From NCBI GenBank assembly GCA_002633025.1, contig NMRB01002041.1:55743-119742 (forward strand): DNA of 64,000 nt. Reading direction: 5' to 3'. Position numbers and translations under genes: made by a program. Shown here one piece after another: positions 32,801-42,699 of the stretch (its first letter is position 1; the number at the start of each line of letters is the position of its first letter). Source of the DNA: Notospermus geniculatus. Taxonomy: Eukaryota; Nemertea; Pilidiophora; Heteronemertea; Lineidae. The notes beneath the pieces were generated by a model. The model saw only the letters and a list, made by a program, of their open reading frames with translations, searched no databases and was not told the origin of the DNA.

Positions 32801-33902
32801 GAAGGACCATGTTAAAATTGAGACTCAGTCACTCAAACGGAGATGGCCTGAGAAATGGGGATATCTGACAAGGCAATACCGTCGGGTGAGTCAACAGAGG
32901 TGGATTTAGGGGCGTATGCTACTGAAATGTTTTTTTACCATGATTTATTTTGAGCGTCAACAGAGTGGGTGCCACCTAATGCATTAATTGTTTTATTAAC
33001 TGCTCTTCTTAATGCACTGTATTTTTTTTTCAATTTAGCCTTGTACCTGTAACACTAATATTCTTTGAAATGAAACAATAGTCCCACTTAAAGGTCACCT
33101 GAAAGGCATTTCAATATTTTTTCTCTGAAAAGTGGTTCGAGTAAAAAACAATTCAGTGAAAGTTGCATGAAGATAGGACCATTGTTATACCAAATTCAAG
33201 ATGTTGTTTCTACATGACAACCAAACAACTTGGTATCCATGGTTGTCCAGGCGGCGGGTTCATGAGTCAAATGTGCTATCCAGAAATTCAAATATTGCCC
33301 TCAGAATCCAAGGAAATAACTGCAGTGCGACTGACTGAACAAGAAAAATACACCAAAACTACACCTAACTGCCCAAGTTAGGTGTGTTAAATGAGTTATT
33401 TTAATGTTTTTATATGTTTAAAAACTCCAATGACATCACTAGTGCTATTCTCCGCTGCCTGACATGGTTGCCAGGGTGTGTAGTTCATCCTTTTTAAATT
33501 CCCATAACTTGGAAATGGGTGATCCGATTTTCAGGCGGTTTTCAGTTTCATGCTGCCCGATTATAAATGCTGTACTAGAGTATACTAAACGCAGAAAAGC
33601 AGAAGAGGATAAAACCCTTTCAGGCAACCTTTAATTTTTTATTGATTTTCTTTTTTCAGCTGAACCAAAGGCTCTGTGGCTATGCACTATCCCCTTCTCC
33701 ACCTCCTGATGTGGAGTGCCGATATTCACCAGAGAAAACATCTCAAGTGGTCAAACTGCCACCTATTGTCTCAGCTGTAAAAACTAAGTCAAGGTACCCA
33801 GCTACAACAGCCCAGATGATTGGCTGGAGGGCACCACAGAAGCACTATAGCTTGGCCGCTGGGAAATTTCACAGAAGACTTCTGAACCTGCCACCAGATT
33901 AA
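32801..33902 (+). CDS. CIMIP1/C20orf85-like ciliary microtubule inner protein, partial (5' exon missing)
   Basis: Two exons join in frame: 32801-32885 (after tatttcag, before GTGAGT) and 33660-33902 (after a long pyrimidine tract ttttttcag, ending TAA). The 109 visible residues carry RRWPEKWGYLT in the first exon and PATTAQMIGWRAPQ near the end of the second. The pair W-P-x-x-W-G-(F/Y)-L-T followed by T-T-x-x-x-I-G-W-R is the pattern I know from C20orf85 (CIMIP1), a small protein inside ciliary doublet microtubules. The N-terminal 30 or so residues are not found; they may lie under the inverted repeat or at the assembly join at 31641. The intron holds a TTAA-flanked MITE. An RFX X-box lies upstream. 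Family assignment rests on short motifs, so a related CIMIP family is possible. Confidence 0.6.
33092..33630. mobile_element. TTAA-flanked MITE
   Basis: The inverted ends AGGTCACCTGAAAGG and CCTTTCAGGCAACCT are flanked by TTAA on both sides (33088-33091 and 33631-33634). TTAA duplication is used by piggyBac and Kolobok superfamilies. It fills most of the intron of the CIMIP1-like gene and ends about 25 bp before the acceptor. Confidence 0.7.
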
Positions 33903-34310
33903 TACACAATTAAGATGAGACAGTTCCGAACTTCAGAATTCCATTATTAACTGAATGAATTTTAATACATTTTGATTACAGAAAAGTTTCAAATTACCTT
34001 TAATTTCATTATGACTGCTTTTACAAGAAAGATGGGTTTAACCGTTTTGTAGGAGTGGATTCTCTGGTGGGTGAAAATCACAGTTCTTGGTACATGTGCA
34101 TCAAATACATGCAATGCCGATGACTCCGAAGTGTGAAACAATAACATTAACAATAGTACATTTATTAGAAACGAAAACGTCTTGGTATTACATTTATTTG
34201 AATCTTTTAACAATAGTACATGGCCCTACATAAATGTAAATGACATCGGATATGTCAGAAACCAACTGGAGTAATCAGTCATTTGTGAGGTTGCACAAAT
34301 CTGACGAAAC

Positions 34311-34680
34311 ATGAACTACGAAATACTAAATTCAACTTCATTTCCAGGACCTAATGTATTTCTGGAGATGGTTGGTACCACAAATAACCCTGCTGCCATT
34401 GCGTCTTTTTAGCATATATCATGTAAGACCGAGAGAGTTATGGTGCGTCTTAATTTTTTAAATTTCCACTTCGTAGCTACGAAGTGGAAACGAAAGATAA
34501 ATTTCAAAGTTTTATATACACCGTAACTCTATCGGTCTAAAGTCATATGCTAAAAGACGCCCTTGCAGCAGGCGATATTTGTGGTACCAACCATCTTCTG
34601 AAATACATTACATGTATGCCATGGAAATGAAGTCCAATTTCGCATTTCGTACTTCGTGTTTCATCAGATTTGCGAAACCT
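34311..34680. repeat. TIR repeat, TTCATTTCCAGGACCTAATG family
   Basis: The end TTCATTTCCAGGACCTAATG and the inverted right portion (ATGCCATGGAAATGAAGT) are present, with a central hairpin ACTTCGTAGCTACGAAGT. A second copy is at 58115-58490. Confidence 0.75.
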
Positions 34681-34986
34681 CACTATTACTGACATGTTGA
34701 AGAATCATTTTGACAACAAAATGAATACCAGCAAGCTGAGCACAGGGCTGAGAAAAATGCCAAGGTTTTCTTCATACATAACACTCATTTCAACAATACC
34801 TCCCCATGTGAAGTGCGCGACAGGTATGTGACAGAGCAAATTAGCGGTGAACTTTTATAGGCTACCCAGTCCAAATTCTTTGCCAAGAATAGCATGCCGC
34901 CCAGGTACTATTTTTAAAGCAATGTTCGGACAAACATTACGAATCATACACAGATTTCTGAGTGTCCGTTTTGTCTGCGCCTAAAA

Positions 34987-35228
34987 GGGCGGTTTACACT
35001 AGGTTGCACCCACCAAGTTGCAAGTTGCAGCAACTTGCAACTTGTTGCAAACTACCTGGGACGGTTTACACATAGAAAAATCGATGCAACATCCAGCGTG
35101 ATCAAGTTGCAACAAGTTGCATGCCCGTTTACACATGCAACTTTTATGAAACTTTTTGGTCTCATCAGGTTTATGCAACAAGTTGCATGAAGTTGCATAT
35201 GAAAAGTTGCATGTGTAAACAGGCCTTT
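34987..35228. repeat. foldback element built of AGTTGCA words
   Basis: The ends AAGGGCGGTTTACACTA and the inverse GTGTAAACAGGCCTTT bracket a region where AGTTGCA / TGCAACT recurs about fifteen times in both orientations. Non-coding. Confidence 0.75.
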
Positions 35229-35531
35229 AAGAGAACAAAGCAGATTTGGACAAACAACATGGAATTGACCGGGCTGACATCATTCCGGCAGCTCGCTATT
35301 TGCATGCAGTCTTCCTGAATAAATTTCATTTCATTTCTGAACACATGGTTGGAATTGGAGTGTCATCTTGCTGGTCCTGACAAAATAATTTAAAGTATTA
35401 CAGCAAAGACTATCAATCAGGTAGGCTGTGTTAATGAGATGCATTACATCAGATCCATGGAAAAAATCCCAGTGGTCAGTTTTACATTCTTCAAATTCCA
35501 ATGGGTCCCTGAAAGGCTTGGTCAGACTTAA

Positions 35532-35781
35532 AGGAGTTTGACGCCGAAGTTGTAAACAAGCTGGTATGTTTACAAACATGGTCGGCAAATTAGTTTTATT
35601 CCTTCGTGCAGGTGGCAGCACCAGTAGCGCCCCGTGATCGTTAGACTGGTTCCCGGTCCGATGCAACTCACTCACGATATTCACGTCAGTACATATCACC
35701 GACAATAGGTGGCAGCACCGCAGGCGTCGCGTGGATAGAGAACCAGTGAGTGAGTGTTTACAACTTGGACGTCCAGCTCCT
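35532..35781. mobile_element. TTAA-flanked MITE with AGGTGGCAGCACC motifs
   Basis: The ends AGGAGTTTGACGCCGAAGTT and AACTTGGACGTCCAGCTCCT are inverted and flanked by TTAA (35528-35531 and 35782-35785). Two direct copies of AGGTGGCAGCACC lie inside (35610 and 35707). Confidence 0.75.
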
Positions 35782-35785
35782 TTAA

Positions 35786-37160
35786 GCTAAATGTCACCAT
35801 GTCTACAAAATTTTGACTGTGACTCTTCTGCAGCAAAGAATTGTTGAATAAACTATGACTTATTCTGACCTTTGTCATGCAGTGTACACACTGTATCTGA
35901 CGGCCTGAAGAGTTACATCTGCTCACACCAAATGTAAATATGGCCAAGCAGACAACTTATGGCTTACATATGGTAAGAACTTGTGTATCCTACATTTGGC
36001 GAGTGTATTAGGTAGTTGTCCGGCAACATTCGTGACAAAACTTTTTTATGGTCGGCCCAAAAGAGGGGGCGAGTGCCCCCCTTGGATCCGCGCTTGATGT
36101 CTGTTTCCTAAGGAACAAGTTAGTGTATCAACAATGGATTAATAGATGATCTGTACTGTATATTGGTGTCCTTGGTTGTACTCTAGTAAACCAGGAAGTG
36201 CAGATTCAACCCTATTCCATGATCTACCAACTACCCGTACATGATGTAAATAGAGGCTATACAGCATACATGTACCTCCAGCAGGGAGGACGTATATGCT
36301 GCAAAACCACACAGACTTCAAAGGAAGGAAGCTCTCCTATTTCAGTTTAAAACAGTCTCAACACATCCTGCATCCAGTATCATCTTGTATCCAGGGGACA
36401 GTTGGGTGTCTTCTCTCATATCGTTTTCAATGCCATCATCTGAAAATAACACACATGTATTTAGTTTTCCTTAAAATCCACCGAAGAAAATTGATGAGAT
36501 TTTGAAGAAATAAGATTAACAAGCCAGATAAACCACACCTGGTAGGCCCATATCCATAACAACTTTACTTGCTAGCTCAGTGGTCGCTAGCTGTGTACAC
36601 TGGCCTGTACAAACTGGGCACTTTAGCAAGTACCTTACTGGTAACCAAGCAAGGTTTTATGAATACAGGCACCGACCTCTTATATATTCACCTGGGTCCA
36701 TATTCATAAACACTAGCCGTAACCCGTGAAAATCACGGGTTTGAAAAGGCAGTAGAGTGTAGGATTGGTTTTTGTGTTAAGAGTGTATCGCTAACTTTGT
36801 TGATGTTACGTAACGTCGGTCTTTGGTCGATGACGTAAACACCTCGATCGTCTGCCTCGCAGCACATCACATCGTCTGCACGGACTCCTCAGCGTGACGT
36901 CATCCTACATGTATGACGTCATAGTTATCGTGACATCATATTAAACTCTCAAATCCTTGGTAACGACCAAAAACCCGTTAAAACATAATTCTGCGAAGTT
37001 TTAATGGAAAAATCGCTTCACTATGCACAAATACATATCAAGACGAAATCACCTGCTAAATCTGAGCCGAATTGAAGCATCACAGACACAGTGCGGCGCC
37101 GGACAAAATTCCGGCTTAGCGTATTATAATATAGATACTTAAGTCAAAGTGTGATAGTCA
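35786..37160. other. intergenic / ATXN3 downstream flank
   Basis: Holds short TIR elements near 36546-36675 and 37130-37226 with GGGCCCATATTCATAAA-type ends. It also holds a possible - strand terminal exon acceptor at 36440 (ttattttcag). If spliced from the ATXN3 exon ending at 37266 or 38002, that exon would give Arg then an immediate stop. No other gene is seen. Confidence 0.4.
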
Positions 37161-38536
37161 TCTTTTGTTCTGAACAAACGATAAGTGTCACACTTTTGCT
37201 AAAGTAGTTTTATGAATATGGGCCCTGTTCTTCAGAGTCGGAAAAGAAGAGAAAAGCCAACCTACCTGACGGGCTCCTTGTCAGCAGTAGTTTTCTCAGC
37301 ACCTTCTTCAGCTTTCCTATCAAGGAAAGCCAAACGCTTAGCTCTCAATTCAGCCAGACTTGGCTCAGAGGACGCTTCAGCTCTAGTTTTTTCAGCATCA
37401 CAGACATTTCCTATGAAAGTAAACAAAGGAAAATCAGCCACTTGAATAAATTTTTCTGCATCACGATCCATTATCCATTACATGTATGTATTAGGCTCTA
37501 ATGGTAACAGAGGGAATCCTTGTCATCAGCAGCATTCAAGCATCTTGAAATACTAAAGCTACTCCCTACTTAAATATATCCAGGATTCTGGTGAAGGGGG
37601 CACAGAAGGCCACCAGCGAACAGACCGATGAAGGTGAGCACCATAGTCACAAAGCCATGGTGGGGGTCTGGGGGCTGTCCCCCAGAAAATTTTGAAATCT
37701 AGAAGGCTGTTGGTGCGATTTCCCAGCACCTGAGGGACAAACTCTGTGGCACTTTGAAAAATTTTTCTAATGTTGGTCAGTGAAAAATGGGGGGGGGGGG
37801 AGGGGCAGGTGTGCCCCTGGATCCGTGCCTGCAGAGTGCAGAACAAAGGCTTTTTTGATTTTATCCCTCAGTGGTCCAATATGTATTCAAGTCTNATCTT
37901 TTGTTCTGAACAAACGATAAGTGTCACACTTTTGCTAAAGTAGTTTTATGAATATGGGCCCTGTTCTTCAGAGTCGGAAAACAAGAGAAAAGCCAACCAA
38001 CCTGACGGGCTCCTTGTCAGCAGTAGTTTTCTCAGCACCTTCTTCAGCTTTCCTATCAAGGAATGCCAAACGCTTAGCTCTCAATTCAGCCAGACTTGGC
38101 TCAGAGGACGCTTCAGCTCTAGTTTTTTCAGCATCACAGACATTTCCTATGAAAGTAAACAAAGGAAACACAGCCACTTGAATAAATGTTTCTCCATCAT
38201 GGTCCATTATCCATTACATGTATGTATTAGGCTCTAATGGTAACAGAGGGAATCCTTGTCATCAGCAGCATTCAAGCATCTTGAAATACTAAAGCTACTC
38301 CCTACTAAAACATATCCAGGATTCCGGTGAAGGGGGGCACAGAAGGCCACCAGCGAACGGACCGATAAAGGTGAGCGCCGTAGTCACAAAGCCATGGTGG
38401 GAGTCTGGGGGCTGTCCCCCAGAAAATTTTGAAATCTAGAAGGCTGTTGGTGTGCCCCTGGATCCGTGCCTGCAGAGTGCAGAACAAAGGCTTTTTTTAT
38501 TTTATCCCTCAGTGGTCCAATATGTATTCAAGTCTC
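37161..38536. repeat. tandem duplicate of an ATXN3 exon region, joined by a single N
   Basis: 37161-37894 and 37896-38536 are colinear copies. The first ends TATGTATTCAAGTCT exactly at the N (37895), while the second reads through the same words into unique sequence. Each holds one 145-bp ATXN3 exon (37266-37410 and 38002-38146) differing by one synonymous change. Most likely two haplotypes. Confidence 0.9.
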
Positions 38537-41500
38537 ACTCGCCTTTTCCCAGGGGGTCATAGGTGTGGTACACAAGGTAGCTCTGGGGAGAATGATGCTT
38601 ATCAACCCTTTTTGGCAACTTGACCAGTCTACAATGCCCTTATGATAGACCAAGACAGACTGGCCAGCTTAATTCTGCTCAAAGGAACATAAAATGGAAA
38701 GTGTCTTGCACCTCACCTTTTGTTTTAGCACCATTTTCTTCAGCACATTTCCCTTGCATACTCAGTTCAATTGCTCTTTTAAGATCATCACTTTCATTTT
38801 CGGTGTGGCTAACTGATACAGGAGGTTCAAAAGCTCGATCGTGAATACTCATGTCTATTGCCCTGGCTAAAGTCCTATCCTCCTCATCCTCAATTGCTTT
38901 AGCACTTAATTTTGTCACTTTATGAAATGTCTGATCATCTTTTGTTTCCTGTTCCATGCTCAAACGAATCGCTGCTTTTAGATCTTCATCATCATCATCG
39001 TCGATTAGATGCTGACTTTCTTGCAGCGCCCTCTGGAGATCGTCAGTAGAAACACTGCCCCCTGATCTACTACTACTCGTAGCAGCTGCAGCAGATGTTT
39101 GTGAGAGGAGTTTTGGTTTGATTGGTTGAACAGCAGGCATTAGATTCAGGAGTTCATCAGCTTCACATTCGGGAACAGAACCAACTATCACAAATATAGA
39201 ATAGCCTGAAAACAGAATCAGAAAGGGGCTGTTCATTTTCGTCAATTAAGGAATCTGAGTTGTGATCCTTGAGAAAATGGAGAAAGCTATGAAGCTGCAA
39301 ACTGCAGCGATTATTCTGTACAGCACAACAAATAATCCCTGCAATTTGCAAGTGCATAACTTTTTCCATTTTCCCAAGGATCACAACTCAGATTCCTCAA
39401 GTGATGAAAACGAACAGCCCCTTTCAATGATTGGGGCTTGGGTAAGTTAAGTTGGCTGGGACCTTTGCTGGACACCCTTGGAACAAATACAGTACATGTA
39501 CTTCCTTCCGTAAGAAGTGTCCAAAACAGAATCAACTATTTGGGATTGAACTTCGCTGTGCATAACTGAGTGGAGGGCAGGGTTCTGCCCAGGACTGAAC
39601 GCCGAGTGCCGGTTGAAATCTAGACTTTCTGAAATGTGATTTCCTGGCACCTGAGAGTCGAAATAATGAGCTCATTTGGCGTCAAAATGACCCTGATCCA
39701 TTCTATTGCAAAGGCAGCCCGTCGTTGGGACGTTGTCGTTAGTCAGAACTGTGTAAGGAAGCCCCGCTATTTGGTGAATGGGAACAGAAAGGAAATTCGG
39801 AAGTGTGTGTGGCAGGCATCGCTCATGGCACACTTCGTTAGTTCTGCTGGTCGGAAAATACTTTTTTTAGGCCGAGTGCTAGTCGGCATTTCTGCGTCCT
39901 GGACAGGGTCGTCCGGCACCGACCAGCAGCGGCAGAACCCTGGGAGCCCTCAAGACAGGGGCGTCCGCAGAATGTCCACATTACTGGGAAGGTCATGAAA
40001 TGAGGGAAGGTCATGAAACAAGGTAAGAATTTCACTGCCATTCATTGACGAGTCCTCCCATAACATTTTTTGTCTCACTTCCTGGCACAGTCCTACACTG
40101 GTTCTTCAGAAAGAATTTAAAAAGTGATGGAGATATGCTCTATGGGTTAGTTACATGTACATCACTATTAATGCCACAATTCCTTACCTTCTTGTTGCAA
40201 CTGGGTCAGAAATATTGAGACATAGGTATCTGACAGCAGTTCTGGTCCTGTGAGAAGTGAATTCAAGTTAAACCATTGTTTTCCTAATTTTCTAACAGCA
40301 AACCAATGTTCCCTGAAGTTGCATACATAGGCTTTTTGATCCCTGAAAAAAAGATGAATGACATTCAACGTGGCAAGCACATCGATATACTGAAAAGTGA
40401 AAGGTCAAAATAAATTTTGCCACAGACATTTAGTCTATTTTAGCTCCTAAGCTAGAGAATTACATAAGTAATCGACACAGAGAACTCACTTACTGCGGTG
40501 CTACTCTAGCTTCTACAGCAACACGATTAGTGCTACTGTAGGGTATAGCCTCCAATCCCCACACTGTCAGCGCTCTCTGAATAACTTGTATTGAAAAGAA
40601 ACCACTGTCATCCATGTTGGAAGATCCTTGCTGAAAGAGAGACAACATTAAAAGCCATGAGCCCTGACCAGTGTTTCCGTCAGAGGGTACTAAGGGTACT
40701 ATGGTACGGCTCTAGGAAAATTCTGAATTTTCCTGTAACCCTATATGGTACATGTAGTACCCTCAAAAAAATTTCTGGCGGAAACCCTGCTGACAATCAA
40801 AACTTTTGCATTAAAATTGCTGGTGGTGTGATCCGATTCTTAATTTTTAAACAATTTTTCACTGATGTATGGGGAATAACCAAAACAATTGATTTACCTG
40901 TATAAACGTTCGATACTCAGGTGTATCAAGACCTCCTTCTGCCATCTGTTGCCTTTCAGTATCATCTAGTTGGCGAGCTATCTCAGCAAGATCAACAGCT
41001 GTGAAATAATGCCCCTGAAGCAAAGCATTCAGGCAATGCTGGGCACACAGGGACCCCTCTTGCTGCAAAAAATATAAAGAAATGCCCATTTATTAATGAC
41101 CACCAGTCACTTCATTTTCGGTAGGCCTACAAAAAATAACGTTGTCGTAAAGTTAACGTTTATCGTTTGATACGATAAACGTTAACTTTACGACAATGTT
41201 ATTTTTCATACTGCAAATGAAATTCACCAGATTATATGCATTTTCGGTACAAAAAATAACATTGTCGTAAAGTTCACGTTTATCGTTTGATTTCTTAAAT
41301 TCCCTACAGATCTGTAAGGAAATTGAAAAGCTCAAAATCATCACTGTTTTTTAGACCGGGGGAGAAAGACATTTTACTGGCAAATGGACTCCTACAGTGA
41401 CATCAGCAATAATATGTGAAGGTGAAACCTTGAGGAGTGAGCTCTGCGCATTATTGGGGAATAAGTATAGTGAGGATGTTGTGAACATGATTTCCGAGGT

Positions 41501-42645
41501 GGTGTTTTTGGTTCTGGTAGGGCCTTGGGGGGTGCTTTTCCTTTGGCCGAAGGTAGTTTGGTTTGCTGTGGAGACGGACAGTAGGCTACTCGACATCTTG
41601 TACAGTACTGGACTGGCGGTCATGTTGCGGTGTGGGTGGGGCCGGGGCTGGAGGTGCCTTCTTTCCATTGCTGCATGGAGTGTGGAGGTGGGCTCAGCAC
41701 GGATCCCCCCGTTGGGACAGGGCAGGGGGAGTCTGGGGATGCAGAGGGAGAGAAATTCTAGAGGGTGGAGAACAATGAGAAAGAGAAGAGGGACGGGGTA
41801 CTGGTGGGGCTTAAATAAAAATTGACACGGTGTTTGATGAAGAATGGTGTGTTGGCTGAGGACATGGTGGAGGATGGAAAACGCGGGCCTGGCAGAGCCG
41901 GTCCGAAAAGCACAACAACCTGTCATCTTCCATGACAACACAAAAAGGGTCTGAATTTCGGACTGGTTTTCTGTGTTTACCCATCGATTTTTCACGAACT
42001 GCCGGTGGATAGTTCATTCCAGTGCCCAGGATGGATTTTANGTCACTTCATTTTCGGTAGGCCTACAAAAAATAACGTTGTCGTAAAGTTAACGTTTATC
42101 GTTTGATACGATAAACGTTAACTTTACGACAATGTTATTTTTCATACTGCAAATGAAATTCACCAGATTATATGCATTTTCGGTACAAAAAATAACATTG
42201 TCGTAAAGTTCACGTTTATCGTTTGATTTCTTAAATTCCCTACAGATCTGTAAGGAAATTGAAAAGCTCAAAATCATCACTGTTTTTTAGACCGGGGGAG
42301 AAAGACATTTTACTGGCAAATGGACTCCTACAGTGACATCAGCAATAAAATGGCAGCCACAGCCAAAGCCTCCTAGCCCTAGCGGTGGCTTCGGGAACCA
42401 AAATGGTTGTTACGTTTACGTTTATCGTTTGATTTCTAAACCTCCCTATTAGATTATTTGAGACGATGAACAGGCCTACTAACAGTGCATCCGCGGATTA
42501 CCCAAGGCTATCTGCCCTGCGAAATGCATACGTAGTCTTTCCATGGTTAATCAAATCAATTACAGAATGAAACTTGATGTCGAAATGGGGTAAAAATCGA
42601 AAGAAATGTTGCAAAAATCACCTTTTCGTGAAAAATGGCATCCAT
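37262..42645 (-). CDS. ATXN3: ataxin-3, Josephin-family deubiquitinase
   Basis: Ataxin-3 is a cysteine protease that trims polyubiquitin chains and works with VCP/p97. Exons: 42622-42645, 40898-41062, 40494-40630, 40188-40342, 38717-39205, then 38002-38146 (or its duplicate 37266-37410). They join in frame to about 372 aa. The Josephin domain (1-175) keeps the catalytic Cys14 in QEGSLCAQHC, His121 in REHWFAVRKLG and Asn136 in WFNLNSLL. After it come four ubiquitin-interacting motifs at about 214-228, 232-246, 267-283 and 297-312 (for example DLKAAIRLSM and DLKRAIELSM). The last exon (SLAELRAKRLAFLDRKAEE) aligns with the human region just before the polyglutamine tract, but no polyglutamine is present. 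The end is uncertain: copy 1 reads VR then TAG, overlapping a GTAGGT donor; copy 2 runs 13 residues further. Human exons 3 and 4 correspond to one exon here. The start codon is 54 bp from TMEM179. Confidence 0.93.
39226..39425. repeat. TIR MITE, AAAGGGGCTGTTC family
   Basis: The ends AAAGGGGCTGTTCATTTTCG and the inverse CGAACAGCCCCTTTC are present. Relatives are in the BRMS1L intron (28024) and at 23200. It lies in an ATXN3 intron, 21 bp upstream of the large exon acceptor. Confidence 0.8.
41107..41411. repeat. 305-bp block identical to 42042-42346, with a TTGTCGTAAAGTT MITE
   Basis: This block in ATXN3 intron 1 contains a TIR element with arms AACGTTGTCGTAAAGTTAAC..TTATCGTTTGAT. The same 305 bp recur without a visible difference right after the single N at 42041, which points to an unmerged contig overlap. 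The MITE family recurs at 61904-62030. Confidence 0.85.
41412..42040. other. sequence present on only one side of an assembly join
   Basis: This lies between the identical 305-bp blocks and has no counterpart after the second block. A long open frame on the - strand is Pro/His/Thr-rich and low in complexity, and I do not accept it as a gene. The stretch is either an insertion carried by one haplotype or a chimeric contig end. Confidence 0.5.
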
Positions 42646-42699
42646 GTTGTTTTCAAAGGAGCTCTCCTGTGCGTGAAAACTACGAAAATCAGCCGCCAG
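42646..42699. promoter_or_regulatory. 54-bp head-to-head gap between ATXN3 and TMEM179 start codons
   Basis: The two start codons face away from each other across 54 bp, so the transcripts must either overlap in their 5' UTRs or start within the neighbour's first exon. CCAGATGGCGCTC at the TMEM179 start resembles a YY1 site, which often overlaps start codons of housekeeping genes. No TATA box is seen. Confidence 0.6.

Noticed and set aside
35331-35705. 124-codon - strand frame
   Set aside because: Half of it lies in a TTAA-flanked MITE and no splice context or family is recognisable.
41351-41995. 214-codon open frame on the - strand
   Set aside because: Low-complexity Pro/His/Thr/Leu composition, no recognisable domain, and it lies in a stretch found on only one side of an assembly join.
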